A stretch of DNA of 64,000 nt. Origin: Hyphomicrobiales bacterium (GTDB lineage Bacteria > Pseudomonadota > Alphaproteobacteria > Rhizobiales > Rhizobiaceae). Each line of letters starts with the position of its first letter. Position 1 is the first letter of the stretch. Positions 25,836 through 35,167 of this stretch are shown here, piece after piece. Where the stretch lies: assembly GCA_900472295.1 (NCBI GenBank), contig UCIA01000007.1:3686-67685 (forward strand), read 5' to 3'. A program made the position numbers and the translations under genes. The notes under the pieces were generated by a model. The model saw only the letters and a program-made list of their open reading frames with translations, made no database searches and was not told where the DNA came from.

Positions 25836-26585
25836 ATGTCCAGACTAAAAGGCAAATCCGCATTGATTACCGGCGGCACCAGCGGCATCGGCCTGGTGAC
25901 AGCGCAACGTTTCATTGAGGAAGGCGCGCGCGTCGCCATCACCGGCACCAATGCGGGCCGTCTGGAAGAGGCCCGCGACACACTTGGCAACGATGTGCTC
26001 GTCATTGCCGCCGATGCCGGCGATGCAGCAGCCCAGAGCGACATCGCCCGGCAGGTCGGCGAAACCTTCGGCAAGCTCGACGCACTTTTCCTCAACGCCG
26101 GCATCGCCGATCTGCGCCCGCTTGGCGACTGGACCGAGGCGGCGTTCGACAGGAGCATCGATATCGACCTCAAGGGGCCGTATTTCCTGGTCAAGGCGCT
26201 CGTTCCGCTGTTCTCGAATCCGTCCTCGATCATCCTCAGCGGCTCGGTCAACGCGCATATGGGAATGGCTGGAACACACGTCTATGCACTGGCCAAGGCC
26301 GGCATGATTTCGCTGGCGCGAACGCTGTCGGGCGAGCTGATAGGGCGCGGCATCCGCGCCAATGTGATCAGCCCCGGTCCGATCGACACGCCGCTCAATG
26401 ACAAACTTGGACTGGACCCCGAAGCGGCGAAGGCGCGCGCGAAAGCCGTCGTCGGCCTGGTGCCTGCCGGCCGTTTCGGAACCGCCGAGGAAATTGCCAA
26501 TGCGGTGGTGTTTCTGGCTTCCGACGAATGCCGGTTCATGGTCGGTGCGGAGATGCTGATCGACGGCGGCTTGAGCATCGCCTGA
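25836..26585 (+). CDS. SDR family oxidoreductase
   Basis: A 249-residue classical short-chain dehydrogenase. The nucleotide-binding TGGTSGIG lies near residues 12-19, NAG at about 83-85, catalytic Ser in LSGSVNAH and the YALAK catalytic pair downstream; the C-terminus has the usual GAEMLIDGGLS. The substrate is unknown. The ATG at 25836 directly precedes the conserved MSRLKGKSALITGG; the open frame extends 36 bases upstream. It shares a bidirectional terminator with the chloroperoxidase-like gene. Confidence 0.9.
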   Translation: MSRLKGKSALITGGTSGIGLVTAQRFIEEGARVAITGTNAGRLEEARDTLGNDVLVIAADAGDAAAQSDIARQVGETFGKLDALFLNAGIADLRPLGDWTEAAFDRSIDIDLKGPYFLVKALVPLFSNPSSIILSGSVNAHMGMAGTHVYALAKAGMISLARTLSGELIGRGIRANVISPGPIDTPLNDKLGLDPEAAKARAKAVVGLVPAGRFGTAEEIANAVVFLASDECRFMVGAEMLIDGGLSIA

Positions 26586-26591
26586 AAGCAC

Positions 26592-26621
26592 AAAGGCACC
26601 CACCTGACGGCGGGTGCCTTT
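26592..26621. terminator. Bidirectional intrinsic terminator
   Basis: AAAGGCACCC / GGGTGCCTTT surround a ten-base loop, between the convergent SDR and hydrolase genes. T residues lie at the end of the stem in both directions. Confidence 0.75.
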
Positions 26622-26641
26622 GCCTGTCCAAGTGAGAGATT

Positions 26642-27484
26642 CTACGCCTTGAAGAAGGCCAGCAGATCAGCATTTATGACATCGGCGTGGGTGGTCGCCA
26701 TGCCGTGGGGAAAACCCTTGTAGACCTTGAGCTCGCCCTTCTTGAGCAGCTTGACCGACAGCAGCGCCGAGTCGGCGATCGGAACGATCTGGTCGTCGTC
26801 GCCATGCATGACCAGCACCGGCACGTCGATTGCCTTCAGGTCTTCGGTGAAGTCGGTTTCCGAGAACGCCTTGATGCAATCATAATGAGCCTTGGTTCCG
26901 CCCATCATGCCCTGGCGCCACCAATTCTCGACGACAGCCTGCGATACCTGGGCGCCGGGGCGATTGAAGCCGTAGAACGGACCGGCCGCGACATCGTGAA
27001 AGAACTGGGCGCGGTTGGCGGCCTGGGCGGAGCGGAAACCGTCGAAGACCTCGATCGGCAAGCCGCCGGGATTGGCCGGCGTCTTCAGCATGATCGGCGG
27101 CACGGCGCCGAGCAGCGCCGCCTTGGCGACGCGGCCGCCTGAGCCATACTTAGCGACATAGCGGGCCACTTCGCCACCGCCCGTGGAATGGCCGACATGG
27201 ATGGCGTTCTTGAGGTCGAGATGTGCCACGAGTTCGGCAACGTCGGCAGCGTAAGTGTCCATCTCGTTGCCGGTGTCGGTCTGCGTCGAGCGGCCATGGC
27301 CGCGCCGGTCATGGGCAATGACGCGGTAGCCCTTCGACAGGAAGAACAGCATCTGCGCGTCCCAGTCGTCGCCGCTCAGCGGCCAGCCATGATGGAAGAC
27401 GATGGGCTGGCCGGTTCCCCAATCCTTGTAGAAAATCTCGGTGCCGTCCTTGGTGGTGATCGTGCTGCTGCCAAGCTTGGTCAT
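26642..27484 (-). CDS. Alpha/beta hydrolase, non-haem chloroperoxidase type
   Basis: A 280-residue alpha/beta hydrolase with the catalytic triad pattern: oxyanion region [13 protein letters not shown], nucleophile elbow GHSTGGGE, Asp in [11 protein letters not shown] and His in [10 protein letters not shown]. The HSTGG motif and [10 protein letters not shown] are typical of cofactor-free chloroperoxidases / perhydrolases. The ATG at 27484 is preceded by GGAG at good spacing; an ATG 12 bases upstream is less likely. It is divergent from an OhrR-like peroxide sensor, suggesting induction by organic peroxides. Confidence 0.9.
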   Translation of the reverse strand: MTKLGSSTITTKDGTEIFYKDWGTGQPIVFHHGWPLSGDDWDAQMLFFLSKGYRVIAHDRRGHGRSTQTDTGNEMDTYAADVAELVAHLDLKNAIHVGHSTGGGEVARYVAKYGSGGRVAKAALLGAVPPIMLKTPANPGGLPIEVFDGFRSAQAANRAQFFHDVAAGPFYGFNRPGAQVSQAVVENWWRQGMMGGTKAHYDCIKAFSETDFTEDLKAIDVPVLVMHGDDDQIVPIADSALLSVKLLKKGELKVYKGFPHGMATTHADVINADLLAFFKA

Positions 27485-27504
27485 CTCAATCTCCATTAAT
27501 TATC

Positions 27505-27585
27505 TTTCGCGATAATCAATATCGCGATAACAATATGACTAGCGCAGGTCGAAACCCTTGTCCAGAGAAAATATGTATCGCGATA
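27505..27585. promoter_or_regulatory. Three TATCGCGATA-type operator candidates
   Basis: The perfect palindrome TATCGCGATA occurs at 27520-27529 and 27576-27585, with a near copy (TTTCGCGATA) at 27505-27514. They lie in the 152-base region between the divergent hydrolase and OhrR-like genes. Their symmetry and position suit a dimeric MarR-family repressor controlling both promoters. Confidence 0.6.
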
Positions 27586-27636
27586 TTATTTTTCGTGGTA
27601 CATATCGAAAACGCTCAGTCGGCAAAGGAATATATC

Positions 27637-28068
27637 GTGCCTCTCCCGTTGGACAACCAGATCTGTTTCACGCTCTACGCAACCAGCATGGCGATCAATC
27701 GCGCCTATAAGCCGATGCTGGACGAGATGGGGATTACCTATCCGCAATATCTGGTGCTGAACGCGCTGGCCGAGACAGACGGCATGTCGGTCGGCTCGAT
27801 TGCGCACAGGCTCGCTCTGGAATCGAGCACGATCACGCCGCTGGTCAAACGCATGGAACTGGCAGGGCTCGTCACCCGCCAGCGCAGCCAGACCGACGAA
27901 CGCCAGGTGCAGGTCGACCTGACATCAGCCGGACGCGCTTTGCTCGTCCAGTGCAACTGCCTCAACGAAACCCTGATCGAGCGCTCGGGCATGACGCTGC
28001 CTCAGCTCGACGCCCTGAACCGGCAGATCCAAGCCCTGCGCGACACGTTGGTCGGCAATCCCGAATAG
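27637..28068 (+). CDS. OhrR-like MarR family peroxide-sensing regulator
   Basis: A 143-residue MarR-type protein. Its N-terminus (LDNQICFTLYATS, then YKPMLDEMGITYPQYLVL) matches OhrR, including the peroxide-reactive cysteine, here Cys10; two more Cys lie at 106 and 108. OhrR represses organic-peroxide defence genes until the cysteine is oxidised. The start is the GTG at 27637 with AAAGGA upstream, giving the family's usual length. The divergent chloroperoxidase-like gene, not an Ohr peroxidase, is the likely target. Confidence 0.88.
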   Translation: MPLPLDNQICFTLYATSMAINRAYKPMLDEMGITYPQYLVLNALAETDGMSVGSIAHRLALESSTITPLVKRMELAGLVTRQRSQTDERQVQVDLTSAGRALLVQCNCLNETLIERSGMTLPQLDALNRQIQALRDTLVGNPE

Positions 28069-28091
28069 CCTGCCAGGCGAAGACCTTGGCT

Positions 28092-28853
28092 CTAATCCTT
28101 GCCGGCGAGCCAACGGACGATGTTGCCCATCAGTTTGCCGTAGAGCGGCCAGCCCAAAAAATCCTGCGACAGCCAGTGCGGGCCGATGTCGGTCGCCCAG
28201 GCGACGGTACGGCCGCGGCCATGCTCACGAATCGCAAGCAGCGGCCAGTCCGTGCCGCGATAATGGCAAGTCGCCAGCAGCTGGGACGAGCCGTCGCGCC
28301 GGAAATCCAGCTTGTTCATGCCGAGGATTGGCGGCAATGGACCTGCGATCCCGGCAAGGATCGGATGCGATGCCTGCAGGATCGACGGCTGCAAGCCTTG
28401 CGGCACTTCGAGCCCGTCCGAAAATGGCAGGCAGCGCACGGGCAGCACATCCTCGACCGGCGTGTCGTGGAAGCGTGCCGTGCCGAACATGCCCTGGAAC
28501 CCCATATATCCGCCGGCCAGCATCAGCCCGCCGCCGCCTTCGACATAGGTTTTCAGCACCTCGAGCCGGTTGACGCCAATGCGCCCGGCACGGGCCTCGG
28601 GCGTGATCAGCAAGGTCAGCGCGCCGACATCGGAGATCACCACCGCCTGGAATTCGGCGAGCGTGTCGACATTATAGGGAAACTCGGCCGCGCAGCGATC
28701 GCCGCCGATCTGCGTGACCGCAATGCCCTCGGCAGCCAGCGCGGCATTGAAGGCTGTCGCGCCATTCACCCACGTCGCGCTTGTCAGCACATCGCCGCCG
28801 GCAGCGACCGAAGTCGTCGCCGCGAAGGTCTCGCCTGCCAGCAAGAGTTTCAT
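28092..28853 (-). CDS. Putative glutamine amidotransferase-like protein
   Basis: A 253-residue protein with the class I amidotransferase-like fold pattern of the PF07090 (DUF1355) group: MKLLLAGETF, FQAVVISDVGA, VEGGGGLMLAGGYMGFQG and a C-terminal GRTVAWATDIGPHW. The usual catalytic Cys position (GGGLM...GG) shows no Cys, so amidotransferase activity is doubtful. It is the last gene of the sugar ABC transporter operon, which suggests a role in using the imported compound. Confidence 0.8.
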   Translation of the reverse strand: MKLLLAGETFAATTSVAAGGDVLTSATWVNGATAFNAALAAEGIAVTQIGGDRCAAEFPYNVDTLAEFQAVVISDVGALTLLITPEARAGRIGVNRLEVLKTYVEGGGGLMLAGGYMGFQGMFGTARFHDTPVEDVLPVRCLPFSDGLEVPQGLQPSILQASHPILAGIAGPLPPILGMNKLDFRRDGSSQLLATCHYRGTDWPLLAIREHGRGRTVAWATDIGPHWLSQDFLGWPLYGKLMGNIVRWLAGKD

Positions 28854-28931
28854 CGTCGCCCTCGCACTGTTCGACCGAAGATTGAAAGGCGGACGCCGGT
28901 TTGAATCGGCGCCCGCCAGGCCTTGGGAGGC

Positions 28932-29933
28932 TTAGAACTTGAACTCGGCCAGATTTTCCGGCGTCACGATCTTGGCCGGGCCGAGGATCAGTTCGCCGCT
29001 GGCCCCGATCGTGTATTCGCCGAGCCTGCCTGCCGTGAACTTCTCACCTTCCTTGCCGGTGATCTTGCACTGCGCCAGCGCCTGGGCCGTCTGATAGGTC
29101 AGGTAGCCAAGATCGGTGACATTCCACCAGATATCCTGCGCGGCGCCGTCCTTGATGTATTTCGAGATCAGCGTCGCCGGCGCGAGGCCGGTCAGCTTGA
29201 CCTTGCCGATCATGCCGGCCTCCTCGAGGGCACGCGCAGCCGCCGGAAGGCCAATGCCTGCCGGCACGATGATGACCTTGAGATCGGGAAACGCCTGCAC
29301 CAGCGCCAGTGCCTGCTGCTGGTTGACCTGTTCGCTCTCCTCGCCATAGGCGACCTGCACCAGCTTCATCTTGGCGAATTTCGGCTCAGCCGCCATCTTC
29401 GCCTTCATGAAGTCGATCCAGGCATTCTGGTTGGTCGCCGTCGGCGTCGACGACAGGATGGCGAACTCGCCCTCGCCGCCGCTGAGGTTGAATGCGCTTT
29501 CCAGCATCATTTCAGCCAGACTGTCGCCCTTCACCTGGTTGACGAACACCGCGCGGGCATCGGCCGCCACGTCGGAATCATACGAGATCACCCGGACGCC
29601 CTGTTGAACGGCGCGCTTCAGCGCAGGTGCAACCGCATTGGCGTCGTTGCCGGCAATCGCGATGACGCCAACCTTCTGCGACACGAGGCTGTTGATGAAT
29701 TCGATCTGTGCCTCGGCCGTCGCCTGCGATGGCGCGACCTGGGTGGCGGTGCCGCCAATCTCCTTTGCCGCCTCTTCGGCGCCGCCGAAAGCCACCTTGA
29801 AATAGGGATCGGTGTCGAGCTTGGGCAGGAAGCCGACCGTGACCGGTTCCTTGGCACATTCCTGGCTGTGAGCCAGCGAGGCCGGCGCAAGCAGAACCGC
29901 GGATGCGAGCAGGGCTAATCTAAACGCTTTCAT
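28932..29933 (-). CDS. Sugar ABC transporter substrate-binding protein
   Basis: A 333-residue periplasmic binding protein with a signal peptide (about 1-23) and the pentose/rhamnose-type pattern VGFLPKLDTDPYFKVAFGGAE, VIAIAGNDANAVAP and VISYDSDV. It most resembles RhaS and LsrB binding proteins, which serve rhamnose and AI-2. The ligand cannot be decided. A strong GGAGGAG precedes the ATG. It is the third gene of the operon running 33527 to 28092. Confidence 0.9.
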   Translation of the reverse strand: MKAFRLALLASAVLLAPASLAHSQECAKEPVTVGFLPKLDTDPYFKVAFGGAEEAAKEIGGTATQVAPSQATAEAQIEFINSLVSQKVGVIAIAGNDANAVAPALKRAVQQGVRVISYDSDVAADARAVFVNQVKGDSLAEMMLESAFNLSGGEGEFAILSSTPTATNQNAWIDFMKAKMAAEPKFAKMKLVQVAYGEESEQVNQQQALALVQAFPDLKVIIVPAGIGLPAAARALEEAGMIGKVKLTGLAPATLISKYIKDGAAQDIWWNVTDLGYLTYQTAQALAQCKITGKEGEKFTAGRLGEYTIGASGELILGPAKIVTPENLAEFKF

Positions 29934-29979
29934 TATGTCTCCTCCGTCAGAATTCGGGCTTGAAGGAAGGGGCCCGAGA

Positions 29980-30969
29980 TCACCCCTTGGTTTCGCGCAA
30001 GGCGCGCGATCTTGACAGCCGCTCCTCCAGGGAGCGCCAGTAATTGCCGACCAACAACGAGCCGATCAGAAGCAGGCCGATGATCATGCCTTGTGCGTCG
30101 CCGCCGATCTGGTTGAGCGCCAGCACGTTGCGGATGATGGCGATCAGCAGCAGCGCCAGCATGACGCCGGTGAGCTTGCCCTTGCCGCCGAAGACGCTGA
30201 CGCCGCCGAGCAGCACGATGGTGATGACATCAAGCTCCATGCCGAGCGCATTGTTGGCGCGGGCGTTGGAGAGGCGCGCCGTGTAGACGATGCCGGCGAT
30301 GGCTGCGACGACGCCCGAGACAACGAACAGCTTCAGCACCATTTTGCGCGTGTCGATGCCGGAATAGCGCGCCACTTCCGGGCTGCCGCCGAGCGCATAG
30401 ATGCGCTTTCCCGTCGGCGTCTTCTGCAGCACGACGGCAAAGATCGGCGCCAACACCACGAAGGGCACGATGGTCCACGGTATCTGCGTGCCCGGCAAAT
30501 TGTTGATGCCGAAATCGACGACCGCGGGCGGCAAGATATTGACCGAGCCGGTGCCGAGCAGGATGTAGCCAATGCCGCGATAGAGCGCCATGGTGCCGAG
30601 CGTCACCACGAGCGACTGCAGCCCGAGCCCCGAGACGAGATAGCCGTTGAAGGCGCCGAGCAGGCCGCCGAAGATTAGCGTCAGCGGAATGGCGGCAAGC
30701 GCCGGCACGCCGGCCTGCACAAGCAGCCCGAACACCACGGAGGTCAGCGCCAGCACCGAAGCGATCGACAGGTCGATCTCACGGGTGATGATCAGCAGCG
30801 TCATCGGCAGGATCAGCAACGCCTTTTCCGAAGCGCTCGCCGCCAGCTGCGAGAGATTGAAGCCGGAGACGAAATTCGGCACGAAGATCGCCGCGTAGAG
30901 GAATACGGCAAGGCAGGCGGTCGCCAGCAGCAGATCCCAGAAGTCTATCGAGCGGATAAACTTTTTCAT
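29980..30969 (-). CDS. Sugar ABC transporter permease
   Basis: A 329-residue inner-membrane permease of the RbsC/RhaQ type with about eight to ten helices. Conserved patterns are ITREIDLSIASVLAL, LGTMALYRGIGYILLG and ITIVLLGGVSVFGGKG. The ATG at 30969 (MKKFIRSIDFWDLLLA) overlaps the stop of the fused ATPase-permease by four bases, so they are coupled. Together with the permease half of that fusion it would form the heterodimeric channel. Confidence 0.92.
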   Translation of the reverse strand: MKKFIRSIDFWDLLLATACLAVFLYAAIFVPNFVSGFNLSQLAASASEKALLILPMTLLIITREIDLSIASVLALTSVVFGLLVQAGVPALAAIPLTLIFGGLLGAFNGYLVSGLGLQSLVVTLGTMALYRGIGYILLGTGSVNILPPAVVDFGINNLPGTQIPWTIVPFVVLAPIFAVVLQKTPTGKRIYALGGSPEVARYSGIDTRKMVLKLFVVSGVVAAIAGIVYTARLSNARANNALGMELDVITIVLLGGVSVFGGKGKLTGVMLALLLIAIIRNVLALNQIGGDAQGMIIGLLLIGSLLVGNYWRSLEERLSRSRALRETKG

Positions 30970-33527
30970 CTCGCCCTCGCCTGTCTCGCCTGTTCGGCAC
31001 GCCGCACGATGAAGGTGTCGATGCCGATGGCGACCAGGATCACCAGGCCATAGACGCCTTGCAGCCAAAGCGGATCGACGCGCACCAGCGTCAGTCCGTT
31101 CTTGATGACCAAGAGTGTAAGCGCGCCGAGAATGATGCCGAGCAGTGTGCCCGAACCGCCGCGTATCGCGACGCCGCCGACCACTGCCGAAGCAATGACC
31201 GTGAGTTCGAAGCCGAGCGCGACGCGGGCATCGATGGTGGCGTAGCGGGAGGCCCAGAGCGCGCCGCACAGGCCACCGAGCAGGCCGGCCATGCCGAAGG
31301 CGAGCAGGATGCGCCGGTCGACCGGGATGCCGATCAGCCTTGCGCCATCCGGATTGGAGCCGGTGGCAAACAGCTCCCGCCCGGTCGCCGTGCGATAGAG
31401 CAGCACATAGCAGGCGCATAGAATGACGATGGCGATGACGACGATCAGCGGCACGCCGGCGATCTTCAGCCCCGTCATGTCGAGCCAGGCCTGTGTCACC
31501 TCATCCGCGCTGACCTGGTCGCCGGCCGCCCAGATCGAATTGAAGCCGCGAAAGATCGACATCGAGGCCAGCGTAACGACAATGGCCGGGATCTTTCCCC
31601 TGGTGACGACAAGACCGTTGAGCAGCCCGGCAAAGCCGCCGACCGCACAAGCGGTGATCAGGCCAATGGCGATGTCGAGGCCCGGATAGGCCTGAACCAT
31701 GCTGGCGGCCATATAGGCGGAAAGGCCGATCACAGCGGCGATCGACAGGTCGATGTTGCGGGTGATCAGCACCAACATCTGCGCGAGGGCGGCGACGATC
31801 AACAGGGCCGCGTCCATCGAAACTGCGGTGAGGTTTGCCGCGCTCACCATGCGCGGATTGATGATGGTGACCGGAATGGCGACAGCCAGCATCGCCGCAA
31901 GCAGGCCGAACTCCCGCCGCCTCAGGAAATCGAGCGGTCCTTTTGCCTTCTCCTCGCTGCGCTCCATCTGTACGGCCTGGCCGGCGCGCTCATCGGTCCT
32001 GGTCGCCGCTTCCAGCACCTTCTCCTGGGTAGCCTCGCCGCGCGAAAACTCGGCCGTCTGGTGGCCTTCGCGCAGCACGACGATGCGGTCGCACATGCCG
32101 ATCAGTTCGGGCATTTCCGACGAGATCAAAAGGATCGCCATGCCTTGCGCGGCAAGGTCGGCGATCATCGCATGCACTTCCGCCTTGGTGCCGACATCGA
32201 TGCCTTGCGTCGGCTCGTCGAGGATGAGGACGCGCGGCTCGGTGCGCAGCCATTTGGCCAGCACCACCTTCTGCTGGTTGCCGCCCGACAATTCCTTGAC
32301 CGGCTGGCCGTAACCGGAAAAGCGCAGCTTCATGCGCTTCAGCCAATCCGCCACCAGACCGATGGCGCGATCGGTGCCGTAGAGACCGCGTGGCGCGGCC
32401 TTGTCGAGCACCGGTAGCACCGCATTGTCGAGGATGGAGAAATCCATCACCAGACTCTGGCCCATGCGGTCTTCCGAGACATAGGCGATGCGCGCATCCA
32501 TGGCGTCACGCGCCGAGGCAAATTGCACCGACTTGCCGTCGATCAGGATTTCGCCGGCGTCGGGCCGGTCGATGCCGAACAGCACGCGTGCGATCTCGGT
32601 GCGCCCGCTGCCGACCAGGCCGCCAAGGCCCACCACTTCTCCGGCATGAAGCCTGAGGTCGATGTCGGAAAAGCCGCCGGCGCGGGACAGCCCCTTGGCT
32701 TCCAGCACCAGCGCGCCGGAGGCGTGGCGCCGTTCGGGATAGAGATCGGTGACTTCGCGACCGACCATCATGCTGATGGCGGCAGCGCGGCCGAGCTCTG
32801 CCTTTGGCTTGACGCCGATCAGGCGGCCGTCGCGCAGCACCGCGATGCGATCGGCAATGCGAAAGATTTCGTCCATGCGGTGCCCGACGAACATCATCGC
32901 CACGCCGTGCAGCCTGAGATCGGCAACGACGGCGAAAAGTCGCTCCACCTCGCGCTGCGACAGCGCGGCGGTCGGCTCATCCATGATCAGCACGCGTGCA
33001 TTGAGCGACAGCGCGCGGGCGATTTCGACCAGTTGCTGCTCGGAGGTGCGCAGTTTGCCAAGCCGCGTTGCCGCCGGCACATCGAGACCGACGGTCGCCA
33101 GCACCTTGCGCGCGCCGGCAAGCATGGCGGCATTGTCGATGCCGCCGAAGCGGTCTCGCGGCATGTGGCCGAGATAGATATTTTCCGCCACCGAGAGATC
33201 GGGAAACAGGCCGGGATGCTGATGCATGACCGCAATGCCGGCGGCCTGCGCATCATGCGGCGAATGGAAGGTAGCGGGCTTGCCGTCGACCTCGACGTGA
33301 CCGCTGGTGGGAGAATGCACGCCGGCCAGAAGCTTCACACAGGTGCTCTTGCCGGCGCCGTTCTCGCCAAGCAGCGCCAGCACTTCGCCGCAGCGCAATT
33401 CGAAGGAGGCGTCCTTGAGCGCGATCGTGCCGCCGAAGGCTTTTGTCGCCTGAACCAAGGCTACGGGAACGGCAATAGCGCTCGGCACCGCAGCGTCGGC
33501 TTTGCCTTGTGTGCCCGAATGCAGCAC
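30966..33527 (-). CDS. Fused dual-ATPase and permease of a sugar ABC importer
   Basis: An 853-residue fusion. Residues 20-260 form the first nucleotide-binding domain (Walker A GENGAGKST at 54-62, Walker B VLIMDEP). Residues 275-505 form the second, with a degenerate Walker A (GLVGSGRTE), signature LSGGNQQKV and Walker B LILDEPTQGID. Residues 540-853 form an RbsC-type permease with ITRNIDLSIAAVIGL. In most sugar importers these are separate proteins. A GTG start with GGGAGGAG upstream is used. It heads the operon and faces a divergent ROK regulator. Confidence 0.92.
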   Translation of the reverse strand: MLHSGTQGKADAAVPSAIAVPVALVQATKAFGGTIALKDASFELRCGEVLALLGENGAGKSTCVKLLAGVHSPTSGHVEVDGKPATFHSPHDAQAAGIAVMHQHPGLFPDLSVAENIYLGHMPRDRFGGIDNAAMLAGARKVLATVGLDVPAATRLGKLRTSEQQLVEIARALSLNARVLIMDEPTAALSQREVERLFAVVADLRLHGVAMMFVGHRMDEIFRIADRIAVLRDGRLIGVKPKAELGRAAAISMMVGREVTDLYPERRHASGALVLEAKGLSRAGGFSDIDLRLHAGEVVGLGGLVGSGRTEIARVLFGIDRPDAGEILIDGKSVQFASARDAMDARIAYVSEDRMGQSLVMDFSILDNAVLPVLDKAAPRGLYGTDRAIGLVADWLKRMKLRFSGYGQPVKELSGGNQQKVVLAKWLRTEPRVLILDEPTQGIDVGTKAEVHAMIADLAAQGMAILLISSEMPELIGMCDRIVVLREGHQTAEFSRGEATQEKVLEAATRTDERAGQAVQMERSEEKAKGPLDFLRRREFGLLAAMLAVAIPVTIINPRMVSAANLTAVSMDAALLIVAALAQMLVLITRNIDLSIAAVIGLSAYMAASMVQAYPGLDIAIGLITACAVGGFAGLLNGLVVTRGKIPAIVVTLASMSIFRGFNSIWAAGDQVSADEVTQAWLDMTGLKIAGVPLIVVIAIVILCACYVLLYRTATGRELFATGSNPDGARLIGIPVDRRILLAFGMAGLLGGLCGALWASRYATIDARVALGFELTVIASAVVGGVAIRGGSGTLLGIILGALTLLVIKNGLTLVRVDPLWLQGVYGLVILVAIGIDTFIVRRAEQARQARAR

Positions 33528-33559
33528 GTCTCCTCCCGATCTAGTTATTTTTTCAATTT

Positions 33560-33574
33560 GCTATATTAAATAGC
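33560..33574. promoter_or_regulatory. Palindromic operator candidate, ABC/ROK promoter region
   Basis: GCTAT-attaa-ATAGC is a perfect 5-bp dyad in the short AT-rich space between the divergent sugar ABC operon and the ROK regulator gene. It is well placed for the ROK protein to control both. Confidence 0.5.
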
Positions 33575-33705
33575 TCAAAGGCGCAACGGCAAAATTGACT
33601 TCCGTTGTTCTCGCGCGCAGTGTCGCCTCGCGCGCAGACACTCAAGGGTGCATCGGCGGCCAGTCGTTTGAAGCCCTCGCGGCGAAGAACGGCGACATTG
33701 GGGAG

Positions 33706-34962
33706 ATGCGGTTTTTGTCAGGAAAAGGCAGCAATTCTGTCAAAGTTCGGCACTATAACGAGCGTTTTGTGCTTGATGCCATCCGCCGCCTCAAGGAAGC
33801 ATCCAAGTCCGACCTGGCGCGCGCGGCCAGCCTGACGCCGGCGGCGGTCGCGGCCATCGTCGACGGGCTGGAATCCTCTGGTTTCGTAAAGCAAGTGGGA
33901 AAAAGGTTCGGGCAGCGCGGTTCGCCCTCGACGCTTTACCGCCTGGCCCCGGAGCGTATCTACAGTGTCGGCATCAAGATCGGCCGGCGTGCGCTCGAAG
34001 CCGTGCTGGTCGATTTCGCCGGCGAAGTCCGGGCCCGTGAGTCGCACGAATACCGCTTCCCAGATCCCGATCTGGTGCTCAAGGCCGGCAATACAGCGCT
34101 GGCCACGTTTGAAAAACTGGTCGACGGGCTTGCCGATGCCAGCATCGTCGGCGTCGGCATCGCCTCGCCCTATTTCCTCGGCGGCTGGAGCGAGGAACTC
34201 GGCTTTCCCGACGATCTCGGCAGCCGCTGGGAAGCGATCGACCTGACGACATGCTTTGCGACGCCGGCAAAGACGCCGGTGTTCGTGGAAAACGATGCCA
34301 CCTCGGCGGCGCTGGCCGAACTCGTCCAGGGTGCCGGCGCCCGCTTCCGCGATTTCATGCACATCTCGATCGACACCTTCGTCGGTGGCGGCCTGGTGCA
34401 AGGCGGCAAGGTCCACACCGGGCCGCACGGCAACAGCGCAGCACTCGGCCCCCTGCCGGTGTCACCCTCGAGCCTCGATTCGGTGGCGGCCAAGCCCGCG
34501 CGGTACCAAAGCCTGCTGCATCGCGCCTCGATCTATGTGCTGGTCAATCATTTGAGGTCGCGCGGCGTGGTGATCAACCGCGTGCGCGAGCTCGACCCGT
34601 TGCCGCCCGAGGCGCGCGCGCCTCTGTTCGAGTGGATCGACGATTGCGCCAGCGCGCTGGTCGAGGCGATCATCGCCATCACCTCGATCATCGACATCGA
34701 AGCCATCGTTCTCGACTCGATCCTGCCGCGGCCGATCCATCTCGAATTGCTGGCCAGGGTGCAGACCCAGTTCAACCAGACCAGCGCCATCGGCATCGTC
34801 GCGCCGGAGATCGTGCCGGGGCAATTCGGTGCCGAAGCGTCCTCGATCGGCGCCGCCATGCTGCCGTTCTCGGCGCTGCTGGCGCCCGACAGCGGCGTGC
34901 TGATGATCGGCAAGGACCGGACGAAACTGCTGAGCGCGCTCTCCACGCTGGCTGGAAACTAA
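33706..34962 (+). CDS. ROK family transcriptional regulator
   Basis: An N-terminal winged helix (VLDAIRRLKEASKSDLARA, TPAAVAAIVDGLESSGFV) precedes a sugar-kinase-like ROK domain (VGVGIASPYFLGG; VFVENDATSAALAE; FVGGGLVQGG). The zinc motif CxCGxxGC typical of ROK proteins is absent. It is divergent from the sugar ABC operon and probably its sugar-responsive repressor. Start is uncertain: the ATG at 33706 abuts GGGGAG, whereas a TTG at 33715 has better spacing; the frame is open further upstream to 33595. Confidence 0.88.
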   Translation: MRFLSGKGSNSVKVRHYNERFVLDAIRRLKEASKSDLARAASLTPAAVAAIVDGLESSGFVKQVGKRFGQRGSPSTLYRLAPERIYSVGIKIGRRALEAVLVDFAGEVRARESHEYRFPDPDLVLKAGNTALATFEKLVDGLADASIVGVGIASPYFLGGWSEELGFPDDLGSRWEAIDLTTCFATPAKTPVFVENDATSAALAELVQGAGARFRDFMHISIDTFVGGGLVQGGKVHTGPHGNSAALGPLPVSPSSLDSVAAKPARYQSLLHRASIYVLVNHLRSRGVVINRVRELDPLPPEARAPLFEWIDDCASALVEAIIAITSIIDIEAIVLDSILPRPIHLELLARVQTQFNQTSAIGIVAPEIVPGQFGAEASSIGAAMLPFSALLAPDSGVLMIGKDRTKLLSALSTLAGN

Positions 34963-35167
34963 CTGCCAGGTGCAGGCGGCACCCACAGTCGGCGTACCAT
35001 CGTGCTCCGGTGGCAAGGCCGAGGGCTTGCGATCACGAAGCGGTGACGGCTGTAACGGACGCTCGGCAGGTTGCGAAGACTGGACGTAGGCGCCGGGCAA
35101 AGCATTTGCGGTGCGTCCCGGTCGAAATCCAGGCGCGATCTGCCAACCTCTCAAGGAATCCACGATC

